Made by a program: the position numbers and the translations under genes. From Amyloporia xantha (lineage: Eukaryota; Basidiomycota; Agaricomycetes; Polyporales; Adustoporiaceae): a DNA stretch of 64,000 nt. Position 1 is the stretch's first letter. The number at the start of each line of letters is the position of its first letter. Location: the NCBI GenBank assembly GCA_036971615.1, contig JAYKKR010000032.1, positions 1 to 64,000 on the forward strand. The letters run 5' to 3'. Below are positions 27,905 through 37,123 of the stretch, in pieces. The notes under the pieces are model-generated. The model was given only the letters and a program-made list of their open reading frames with translations. It was not told where the DNA came from and ran no database searches.

Positions 27905-28150
27905 TTGCAATATCCCACCACTTTAGCGTCATGTCATGCAGCGCCTAGCGAACGATCGCACAAATAAGCGATCTACAATCGCGGGTGGACAGGACCAGAG
28001 GCTTTGTTCGGCAACACTTCTGGATGGGGCTAACATATCAATTGGAACAGTGTGCGTATCCCACGCATGCTTTCGATCGTGCATTAATGACAATAAGACT
28101 ACGATGAGCATAACGTAGACATCAAGGATAACGCTCTTGGGCATGTGCAC
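27905..28150 (-). pseudogene. possible decayed copy of the peptide-precursor gene
   Basis: Between members A and B the minus strand has a TTAG acceptor followed by CCCCATCCAG..TTGCCGAAC..CTGGTCCTG, which aligns with exon 2 of member C (CCGAAC..TTGGTCCTG) after one indel. Further on, GACGCTAAAGTG matches the D-A-K-V codons of members B and C. A weak start (MPKSVILDVYVMLIVVLLSL) could be a mutated signal peptide. No intact frame joins these. The match is short, so it could be chance. Confidence 0.35.
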
Positions 28151-28605
28151 GGATCTGTCAGATATTCAATTTCAGACAACACTCGATCATATATTCAGCC
28201 TCACTGGTACCAATATTGCAAATGGAGATAAAGATCCCACAGGACTGACGGTGACTGAATTTGAATCTATCTGTCTGATACTGCGTGTAATGGCACACTC
28301 CACGGAGATATCTTCTCTGTGCTCGACTGAATTCCGCGCGCCCAAGGAATCAGCGCGCATCTAGGCTAGATTTCATTGACGGTTGAGTACTGTATACGCT
28401 GCGCTGGTACATCTATACATACATAGTTTACGCACAATACAATAGTCGAATCAAGCCAATACAGTACCCACTGTACATCCGAGTGATTGTCTACAATGGT
28501 ATGCAGTAACTTCACATAAATTATGGATATTTAGCCTGTAGAATCACTGTGAAGGTCCTATTCAATTGAATATCACCTCCGGAATCATACCTCTCGTACA
28601 CTTCA

Positions 28606-28847
28606 CTACTTTGTGTCCGCGGGAGCCAGTACTTTGGCGTCGACTGGCATGTGTTCAGCGCGGCGCTCAACCACCTCATGCCTCAAGGCCAACGCTTCAT
28701 TCGGCAGGGCTCGGGGGGCTGTGACAAGAAGCCAGTCATTTATTCGTACTGTGGGAGCAGCGCATCTATTTCAGACTTACCTCCGAGCGCGGGAGCTGTC
28801 GCACTCAATAAGGCGAAGACCAAGGTAGCGGTGAAGATTTTGACCAT
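28606..28847 (-). CDS. secreted peptide precursor, array member B (59 aa)
   Basis: Exons 28781-28847 and 28606-28718, phase-1 GTAAGT..ACAG intron, 180 nt in frame. The signal peptide MVKIFTATLVFALLSATAPA leads to GAPRALPNEALALRHEV, then VERRAEHMPVDAKVLAPADT and a final Lys. It differs from A and D by having no second intron, and its C-terminal part is shorter (about 17 residues after RR). The HMP-x-DAKVL tail is shared with member C. TATA box at 28905-28912. Role unknown; see the array finding. Confidence 0.75.
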
Positions 28848-28904
28848 GGTTGGGTGATTGGGTCAAAGAAGATGAAGATGGCTTATTCGTTTCCCTGTGC
28901 GTGG

Positions 28905-28912
28905 TCTATATA
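28905..28912 (-). promoter_or_regulatory. TATA box of peptide gene B
   Basis: TATATAGA on the minus strand, about 60 bp upstream of the ATG at 28847. Confidence 0.5.
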
Positions 28913-31692
28913 CACCCCATGTACATCCTCAGAGGCGCTCAGCACAGCACCAAGCCCCCATTGCATATCCTTCAGCTGCCGGTAGGTGCCGATTGCTGTT
29001 CCATGAGCGCTGTTCGTCAAACAAGGGAATTCGGACACGCAGCTCGTTCATGACCGCATGGGTGAGTAGATCACATCAATTCCATACACGCAAATAGCAA
29101 ACCTGGGGATGCCGTGATCAGTTATTTGTGTGTTCAGAAGCGATGAATCAATTGTGTAGCCTAGCTTACCTCCGCTACGACTGCGTGGTGATACGCACCA
29201 TTAACAGTATGCGCTCGGCTGCTAGAGGAATCTTCGGTTCAATTTTAGCAGATTGCAGCGCTCCGGGCATGACCGCGGTACAAGATCAATTACACCGCCA
29301 ACTTAGGTTTTTGCCATCGAGATGTGACGCAGCCGGCTTGCCGTCGAGTCACGAGAGCTCTCCCCATCAGCCGCTGACCAGGCCGCAAAGAGGCGATTTC
29401 GTCGGACCACGCTCAGAAGAATTTCTGGCCTGAGAGATCTGAATTTCATCGCGCCATAATACCATCTCTTAGCACGCGTTCTTATATTGTAAATTTCTAT
29501 TCTGTCTGCTGTTCCGTCCTTAGAATATTTGCAATTGCGTCCAACAAAATTTGCTAGAACTTTCCAATATATGTTTACTTTCACCTCAGCTATGCATTAT
29601 CCCGCGCAAAGTCTTTTTGATTGCACTGCCCAAGAGAAGTACTGACTTCCATCGTCTTTGAAGGCTCTCCTTTGCGCGTGCTGCGCCACTACACTGCCGT
29701 CAAGCCGTGGCGGAGTCACAATCTCACTTCAGCATTCCTCGATGGCCAGCGGCCAGAGGCCACCTCACTCTTGAGTCTTGACTCGCTCGTCCTCCTGCAT
29801 GACAATTTCTCATGGCCTCGTCTCTGGCCTGTTGAAGTTAAGAAATTCCTACTTGTTTATTTGTTAGCCTTTACTGTGGTGTGCTAAGCTTGATTAACTT
29901 TGACTGACCGCACCACGAAGTGACTCGGTCAATGCTCGCGGACGGCGCTGCGCAGGTGGCGCGGTGCGGTGATCAGATATAAGTCGAGTAAGTAATAGTT
30001 GTCCTCACTATAACAAAGCTTACACATGCTACATCAGGAGTTTCACAGAAGGTGGCCGTGGACCACGGTAGTATGTGCTTACATGACAAGGTGAATAGGC
30101 ATAGATGTTCATGAAAATATATGTACTTAATTGATTCTCGTGCACTCAGGTATGGTTCTCCTATCCAAAATCAAACTGTGGAGGGCGCAAATTGAATGGT
30201 ATGTGTTCTACCTATGCATGTGGTACATGGAGACAACTGACTGCAAAATTGTTTAAAGTACATCGGTCCTCCCCGCAACTCGTGAGGTGCCCAACGTATC
30301 CACTCGGGCGTGACTCTGCATCCCGATCTGCAACATGGAACCTCGTGTGCGTGAGCTGATGCGAGACCTGCAGCTGTGCAGCCACTATGCCGTCATCCTG
30401 TGAGCCGTAGAATCCACCCTGTATTAGTACTATAGTATATAATGGAATATATTTATTATTATTGTATCAGTTATGTATTGAACCAAAATGCCCAATATAA
30501 CCTGAGCATGCCGACTGGAGCCGAAATGAAGCTGTGCGTGAGTATGGCTGTGAGAGTGTCTTGTGAGTGGTCATATCCTCGACGTCTGAAGCGGTCAGCC
30601 CACGGTCGCATGGGTCTGAAAAGAGGGTCAGGTATTACTCGATTTCTGTATCTGCGTCAGAACACGGTCTTATCCGGAGGTCTGACGCGGATGCTGCCGT
30701 CATATGATCAAATCTGCCTAATTTCTACCTAACATCCAAATGGCGGTGTAGTTGACGGCACAGCACGTATCCCAAATCGGGCCCCAACTCGCCTTGTACT
30801 TAGTCGAATCGCCGGGAGGCGCCGAGGCGGCATCAGGAAGGCAGTGAACAGGAGTACTGCGAAGAATGACCGGCACATAGCACGGGCGGGCGATGTCTCT
30901 TGGAGTGCGAGAGTATTCGGGGCTGCGCAGTTCTAAGACTACGATACATGAGCTGGTACAAGGATTGTAATGAAACTGAAATACTACATCGAGGTCGGTC
31001 GACCGTCTTATCTCGACCCGGCCCGCACCCATGCCTATTTTGGCAGGGCGCGCTTCCCAGTGGTCACATCCTGGATAGGTTCAAGTCTTCAGTCATGTCA
31101 AATAACGGCTAAGCTGAAATGCAACATGAATCGGTCCAAACATGATCTAGCACCCTTTCCCCAAGGGATGATCACAAGTTCTCAGCATAGTGAATGCGGG
31201 AAAAATGACTCGGTGTGACGTCGGTATGTCAGGGCGGCCTCTGCATGGTGGTGATAGGTTTACAAATCTGAACTACAAGTTGGGGTACAAACAACACGCA
31301 GAACGTCGAGTCATCTGCTCAGCATACTTCAGACTAATATGCTGGACGACCAAACTAGTGTATAACAGAAGATTATCAGAGTTCCTGACGAGTATACTTC
31401 ACATAGGATTGGATTCATCTCGCAATCATTGGTGCTCAGGTCACTACGTGTTGAACTAAATTCACTGCAGATTCTAGACACAGACAACACGAAACTGTAT
31501 TTTGCACAGGCTGAACGTACTATTTTCGACGGCAAACTCATATACCAAACGGACCTCCCTCTTGGAAACTGCATTCACGACCATGTCAGTCATGAGTACG
31601 CTCCGAATGGCAGATCTGCAAGTAAATGGTCAACACACGCCGCCGAAAGCATCGTCCTCTCAAGAGGCACCTCGCGCTCAAGCCTCGTCACT
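28913..31692. other. 2.8 kb gap inside the peptide array
   Basis: No intact member seen. At about 29160-29200 the minus strand reads ATGGTGCGTATCACC and then CGGAG|GTAAGC, which resembles a shortened exon 1, but no exon 2 follows. A frame at 30718-31032 (-) is not supported by splice or composition. Confidence 0.4.
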
Positions 31693-31992
31693 CTAGGGTC
31701 TCAACACTTTAGCGTCAGACGGCATATGTTCTTTGACGCGATGCAATCACAAAAGTGAGCCACTCATTACGCAGAGCTATCTTCCAATCCAACTTACTCG
31801 AGCGCTCTTCAAGCTCATTCCTCAGGACCAATCCCGCGTTCGGAAACGGCTGCGGAGCTGCGACGCAAAATAAATGAACAACCTGTACAATTCGAATGCC
31901 CCCGTCGTACCCCGCGAGTACTTACCTGCAAATGTGGGCATGACTGTGCAAAGCACAGCAAGAACGAAGGAAGCGGTGACAAGCCTAACCAT
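31693..31992 (-). CDS. secreted peptide precursor, array member C (54 aa)
   Basis: Three exons (31926-31992, 31798-31857, 31693-31730), phase-1 introns, 165 nt in frame. The signal peptide MVRLVTASFVLAVLCTVMPT is followed by FAAPQPFPNAGLVLRNEL and then EERSKHMPSDAKVLRP at the stop. This is the only member in which the dibasic RR has become RS, so Kex2-type cleavage at that site is probably lost. The block A-P-R-A-L-P-N is changed to A-P-Q-P-F-P-N. TATA box at 32063-32069. Confidence 0.7.
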
Positions 31993-32062
31993 GTTTACAG
32001 AAGCACGAGTAACGAGATGGAAGAACTTGAAGGGCTGGCTGATCTATCTTGTTTCCGAGCAG

Positions 32063-32069
32063 CTTATAT
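32063..32069 (-). promoter_or_regulatory. TATA box of peptide gene C
   Basis: Minus strand ACATATAAGC about 75 bp before the ATG at 31992, sharing CATATAAGC with genes A and D. Confidence 0.5.
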
Positions 32070-32466
32070 GTCCCATGCATGCTCAGGGGCGCGCAACACC
32101 ACAATGTGCGCTGTGGGCCATCGGAATTTGAAGCGTTGTCAGATGCACACGGAGCCTCTGACATTTGGGCGCTGAGTTCGATCCGTTACCTGCGAAATAC
32201 CGCGCTCGCTGCCAGATACGGTAAAATGGATCAATCTCGCTTGGATTCTATGACACGAATCTTACGTATGGAGTTAAAAATATCAGCCTTGACACCGCCC
32301 CAACACATATCAACGATACAAGGTATGCTCCGTACGCGTATAATGGCATGGGGCACTTCAACAAGATATCTTTAGGGCAATATCACGTGAATAGAAGATA
32401 ACGAATCTGCAGGCACAGCGCATACCTTGTAAGCAGAGTTGGAAAATGCATGCCTCGCATTGATGC

Positions 32467-32793
32467 CTAGTCGTCATCTGCGACTTTCAGCACGGCAGCA
32501 TCAACAGGTGATACTCGTGGCAGAACTGAAGGATATCGTCAATGATCAATTCCTGTGACATGCTGTATCCGGGCGCGACTTACCTGCAGCACGGCGCGCC
32601 CCAAGGCCATCCCTTAGAACTAGAGCCTCGTTGGGCAATGCGCGCGGAGCTATGGTAATAATAGCGTAAGGCAAGCTTCAATTAATTCATGCTTTTTGAC
32701 ATTACCTTTTGCGAGCGCAACCGGTGTCGCGAACACAGGGAGGACCGCACACAAAATAGCGAACGCAGCGGTAGCGGTGAAGAGTTTGACCAT
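32467..32793 (-). CDS. secreted peptide precursor, array member D (70 aa)
   Basis: Exons 32706-32793, 32584-32649 and 32467-32525 with phase-1 introns, 213 nt in frame. The signal peptide MVKLFTATAAFAILCAVLPV leads to FATPVALAKAPRALPNEALV, then GARRAAVLPRVSPVDAAVLK and an acidic ADDD end. Exon 1 and exon 2 lengths are identical to those of member A, and exon 3 is only three bases shorter, so A and D are sister copies. RR should be a Kex2-type site. TATA box at 32866-32872. Confidence 0.75.
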
Positions 32794-32865
32794 GTTCAAT
32801 TAGTTCGATGGTGGGTGCGCGTCCGTAGGGATGGATGCTGACCAGATTAAGTCAGTTCTAACGAG

Positions 32866-32872
32866 CTTATAT
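32866..32872 (-). promoter_or_regulatory. TATA box of peptide gene D
   Basis: Minus strand GCATATAAGC about 75 bp before the ATG at 32793. Confidence 0.55.
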
Positions 32873-33542
32873 GCATCTTCCTCAGACTTCTAGAAGGAAT
32901 CGCTCCACATAGCTAGCGCAAACCTGCTTCATTCTCACGCGCTGGCATTGCGAACAAAATGTTGCGAAGTATCGATGCACAATTAAGAAGAAAAGTACCA
33001 GAGCTCCTCCAACTCATCTATGTCTGATGACTCGTCTCTTGCACGCGGTCTATGCTAGTGAGTCAACGTATGGGAATCTGATGAACTGCCAATCATATCC
33101 GCAGGTTCAGAAGCCATTGCTATAATGTTGACAGATGTCTCTATCAGCCAGAATGGAAGCTCCTGGCATGAGATCGGATGCTGTTGATGGGCAATATCCT
33201 TTCTCTAGGTCTCCTTCAAGGTATTCTATATTCTGACATTCACGTGAGTAGAGCTCTCTTTCATGATCCTGTTGATAGATGAAGCATGGATGCAGTATCA
33301 AGTTGTACAGAAGCTTCAAAGCGGCAAAGCGCTGCCATGGATGACAGGCCGAAATCACCTTCCCCACAGCATCCAATCGTTCGTTATAGAAACCATCCCG
33401 TATTGTACAGCTCATGAATCCTCTGGAATCTCCAAATTATGACTGTACCATGCAGCTGGCTCGTAGGATATCTGTGAGTACATTGTCAGCGCATGGTCCC
33501 CCGAGTGTCATAACTGCAGTCAGCTGTACCTCTTCACACACT
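32873..33542. other. spacer between peptide genes D and E
   Basis: No gene supported. It contains the 3' region of member E and sequence upstream of D. Confidence 0.4.
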
Positions 33543-33784
33543 TCACCGCTCAATTTCCGCAGGTGCTAGCACTGCCGCGTCGGATGGCGAAACAGCGCGG
33601 CGCTCTACCACTTCATTTCTCCCAATCAGGATTTCATTCGTCAACGCTCGCGGGGCTGTGAACAGAAGTGGATGAATTGTCTGCACGACACAAGCAATCA
33701 ATCATGCTTTTGGTTACCTGCGAATGTGGGAGCCGCTGCACACAACACGGCGAAGATGAAGGCAGAGATAGAGATTTTGACCAT
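33543..33784 (-). CDS. secreted peptide precursor, array member E (59 aa)
   Basis: Exons 33718-33784 and 33543-33655, phase-1 GTAACC..ACAG intron, 180 nt in frame: exactly the exon lengths of member B. The signal peptide MVKISISAFIFAVLCAAAPT leads to FAAPRALTNEILIGRNEVV, then ERRAVSPSDAAVLAPAEIER. The C-terminal half thus combines the B-type short layout with the V-S-P-x-D-A-A-V-L tail of A and D. RR retained. TATA box at 33852-33858. Confidence 0.75.
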
Positions 33785-33851
33785 GTCTGGATGGGCCCTG
33801 CACAGGAAGAAGAGGCGCGAAGTATGGTTTCTTTGCCTAGGTTGTGACCAG

Positions 33852-33858
33852 TTTATAT
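33852..33858 (-). promoter_or_regulatory. TATA box of peptide gene E
   Basis: Minus strand GGATATAAAC about 70 bp before the ATG at 33784. Confidence 0.5.
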
Positions 33859-34956
33859 CCCTCTCCTGCATACCCGGAGGCGTGCTGCACAGCACCAGCA
33901 CCTGGACCAAATGCATCCGCAATTTCCGTCAGACCAGACGCCGATGCGTGCGCTATCTGCCAGAACAAACAAATTCGGACATGCTGCTCTATCGTAAACG
34001 TACCGCCGGTCAATAGATCCGGCATTCCCACACGCTGACATTGGACGACAGATGTTATACGGATGGAGATAAAGTACAATATCGCATAGGAAAGCCATAT
34101 ACTCACCTATCCGAACTTGGGATTGCATTCGGTCTTGGCATCGTGCTGCCCCCTGTTCTTGTACGGTGTACGGGTGGTCTACTGATTGCTCTGCGCGCCC
34201 GTTTAGGCGATGGCAGATCTCTCGGTTTAGCGCTGCCTGTGGGCGGCCATTCGATTTCCGGTGAGCGTTTATAAGTTCATTTCACGTCTACCGCGGTCCG
34301 TTATGTGGTATTACAGGCATCCGGGAGCGGCGTACAGGGGCCAACGCACGCTGGCAGAGAGCGATGAACAGCCAGGACCGGAACCGGAGAGAGAATTCGG
34401 GCGCTCCGCAAGAGCGTCCCTCAGCATGCAGCGGTGCGGTTCTGTGTGGTGCATGCATGAAGGTATCCCCTCTTGGAAACTTCTTGCAAGGAAGTATCAG
34501 TCAGGTACAGGATTCAATTCATGGTGAAGTTCAGCGCTGGCGCTGGCGCGCGCGTTGAGATGCAACGCACAGGTCATGCCCACCGGAGAGCAATAGGGAA
34601 GCATTCCACCATCCAACGTACCTGACCGATTGCCCACAAACTTCAAACTCCTATCCCGATCGGACTGACACTCACTATTCGATCATTCAGAAGCAATCCA
34701 TAACCGCAAGCTGACATTGTACAACAGATACCAAATGCTGTACATCCACATAGACTACAGGAAAGGGAGAAGACCCGTCGAATACATCCTAGCATACAAG
34801 GGAATAATAATCTGCGCAACTCCAACAATCATCAATGGTATATTGGCCGCTGCAGGACGGTCACACGCCTAGGGAAACCACCCTGCTCACGTTGCTTCAG
34901 TAAAATGTTCAAGTGGGGGAACCCTTGTTCCAAATCCAACATACCTTTGACGTGCT
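33859..34956. other. spacer between peptide genes E and F
   Basis: Short frames only. No further array copy was recognised. Confidence 0.4.
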
Positions 34957-35253
34957 TTAAGTGGAACTAGCCGGCGCAAGCACTGCAGCATCAACTGGGG
35001 ACGCTCGTGGTACGACTATGAGAGGTGAAGACATAAGCGCACTCGTTAGGCAACACAGTCGTCAGAACGACGCACTCCCGACGAGGCCCGTAGGCGCCGC
35101 TCGACGCATAACTGCGACGCTGAAATCAGCGCTTGAAGTGGACAAGACAAAACATGATCGGTACTCACATTGTCCTTGGCCCTGCTCAAACGGGAGAGCG
35201 AACGCGGGGAACGCGGCGCACAAGAGAGCGAATACGGCGACAAGGCGGACCAT
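34957..35253 (-). CDS. secreted peptide precursor, array member F (59 aa, divergent)
   Basis: Exons 35169-35253, 35076-35111 and 34957-35015, phase-1 introns, 180 nt in frame. The signal peptide MVRLVAVFALLCAAFPAFA is followed by LPFEQGQGQ and FMRRAAPTGLVG, then IVPRASPVDAAVLAPASST. The A-P-R-A-L-P-N block is missing: exon 2 is only 36 nt and starts at a GCGTCGCAG acceptor chosen because it alone keeps frame with exon 3. RR and the P-V-D-A-A-V-L tail are kept. It is the member nearest UstYa 2 (0.76 kb, same strand). Splicing of exon 2 is the least certain part. Confidence 0.6.
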
Positions 35254-36009
35254 GATGGATTTCGAAGATGCGGTGCGGAGGGTGTTTATGGACTTGGGTG
35301 CGTTGCGGTTCCGAACTGAAGGGGGCAAGTTATTATATCTGGTATGCCCCCCCTTCCCTAGGCCGCTAAGCGAGCAGAGACTTCTGGAGAAGAAGCGGGT
35401 GTGGCCAAGTACGTCAATTTTCTGGACACGCAAGGCGAGAAGGAGGGAAGCACGATGTTAGCCCCATGGATCGTGCTCGTGGGACAGAACGAGTGTGCGC
35501 GCTGATAAGAGGACGGCAGCGGCATGCATGCCTCAGGCTCCAACCCTTCGAATTCTCGATCGTGATCACACCGAAACATACGCTGCCGTATTTCTGATCC
35601 ATCGCGCCCGCGCGACGCGAACAAAATGGCGAGCTGCCGTAACTAAGATGCAGAGAAGGCGCTTTCCGCATCATTCCATGGTCCTGCTGCCTTCTCCATC
35701 GCTCGCACTAGACGTAAGTCCATGTATGGTCTGACTGCAGAGCGGGAGACGATCGCCCCCAGAAGCAACCGTCCGACCGCTAGAACCTCCCTTGGGTTGG
35801 AGGCAAGCTAGGAAAACTGATGATAGCATGGAACTGATCTGCCCGGAGGTGCTAGTGATTACAGCAGGTAATGGGAGGGTCTACACAGAGGAGGTCAGAC
35901 GATACCGCCCCAAAGTTTCATCGTAGGCTGCAGCACAAAGTTAGAAATTTACATAGCTGTGTACAATTCAGAGCAGCGTATACAACAGTCGGAATTTCCT
36001 CTTCACCTC
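35254..36009. other. spacer between peptide gene F and UstYa 2
   Basis: Contains a TATA-like TATTATAT at 35331-35338 (minus), about 80 bp before gene F, and the 3' region of UstYa 2. No gene seen. Confidence 0.4.
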
Positions 36010-36707
36010 CTACGCAACACTGGACCTGCGCGCCGGAGCCTCCCCAGACTCCAGCCAGTGTGCGTACTCGCGCTGGTTGTTCTCCACCTCCCTATACACC
36101 GCACTCCAGTCCCTGCACTCGTACGTGCCAAACAAGTCGATCGGGTTGTCATGTATCGAGATGAGGAACGGCTCGAGCTGGAGGTCGCCGCGGCAGAGGA
36201 CCATCGACTTGATGTAGTTGAGGCAGTGCCGCGCGAGCGCCGCAGGCTCCGTGCCGTTCGCGCGCTCGCGCAGCGTCTCGGCGCGGATGACGTCGAGGCA
36301 GCGCAGCTGGTGGAACATGGAGACGGTGTACGGCGTGCGGTGCGGGCCGAGGTAGACGAGGCCGTCGCCGCCGGGGATCGTAGCGGCCCACTCGGCGGCG
36401 CCGTCGGGCGTGTCGAGCTTGAGGTGCATGGAGGCATCGGACGCCATGAGGACGTCGGGGACGTCGATGGGCCAGGACTCGGGGTAGTCAAGGCCGACGT
36501 AGCCTGCGAGAGGAGCGCGGGTTAGGGAGTGTACGGCACGCGTGCGGGCTGGGAGTGCTCACTGTACTCGGTAGGGCTAATGATGCCGGCGAGGTAGGAG
36601 TCGAGCCATAGCTTCGTGCCGACCTTGACGGCGAGGGTGAAGCAGACGAGGGCGACTGTGAGACTGAAGATGGACACGTTCAGTCGACTCTGGAGGACGG
36701 CCTTCAT
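36010..36707 (-). CDS. UstYa-family (DUF3328) oxidase-like protein 2
   Basis: Two exons (36563-36707 and 36010-36503, 59-nt GTGAGC..GCAG intron) give 212 aa in frame. The N-terminal anchor is VSIFSLTVALVCFTLAVKVG. The family entry motif spans the junction (YSYVGLDYPESWP). The two metal-site motifs are altered compared with UstYa 1: FHQLRCLDVIR has H-x-x-R-C and ARHCLNYIKSMVLCRGD keeps only the H-C part. Such variants occur in basidiomycete members, so a catalytic role remains possible but metal binding may differ. It is on the same strand as the peptide array and next to member F. A LINE has inserted 159 bp before its start, so its promoter may be disturbed. Confidence 0.85.
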
Positions 36708-36865
36708 CTGGGAGGAGAATGGGGGAGGGAACGAGGATCACGATGGCGGGGAGCCGCTATCTAGCGTGCGGTGTCAATGCTCTGGATCTGATTTCGGAAG
36801 AAGGATGCATGGCGCTATGTTGCGAACAGCCAACTGGTTCCATCACGGAGCCAGAGGTTCTGGTT

Positions 36866-36880
36866 AGGGTTCCCTCCAAT

Positions 36881-36885
<5 letters not shown>
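36866..36885. repeat. target-site duplication of the LINE, left copy
   Basis: AGGGTTCCCTCCAATTCTTT is identical to the copy at 45295-45314. The right edge merges into the T-run, so the true length could be 17-20 bp. Confidence 0.85.

Positions 36886-36913
<28 letters not shown>
36883..36913 (-). repeat. poly(A) tail of the LINE (31 T on the + strand)
   Basis: An uninterrupted run of 31 T marks the 3' poly(A) end of a minus-strand retrotransposon. Its purity suggests recent insertion. Confidence 0.85.
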
Positions 36914-36914
<1 letters not shown>

Positions 36915-37123
36915 TGGAGCGTTGCGCCACGTCACGTGGCGCTGGGCCTGGCAGTCGACAATGTCGCCTCCAGGTTACCCGCTGACGGTTTAGGGGAGTT
37001 CAAACCCCTCGAGTTGCTCATAATATACCGTTTACCTGATGTTTCCACTGAGGAAATGCCATTACGCACGAAGTGTGGGACTCAGTACTAGCTGAGCACG
37101 TCAGATCGCGCACCATCATCGCA

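Noticed and set aside
29157..29205. Exon-1-like fragment of the peptide family in the array gap
   Set aside because: ATGGTGCGTATCACC and a GTAAGC donor are suggestive, but an internal stop and no exon 2 make it indistinguishable from chance.
30718..31032. 104-codon minus-strand frame ending in a Trp-rich stretch
   Set aside because: No signal peptide in the same frame, no splice continuity, no family resemblance.
35959..36525. 188-codon frame opposite UstYa 2
   Set aside because: Antisense shadow; the minus strand gives the UstYa protein with matching splice sites.
36985..37020. B-box-like GTTCAAACCC in the LINE 3' UTR
   Set aside because: Resembles a tRNA T-arm, but no acceptor stem or A-box surrounds it, so a SINE or tRNA origin is not supported.
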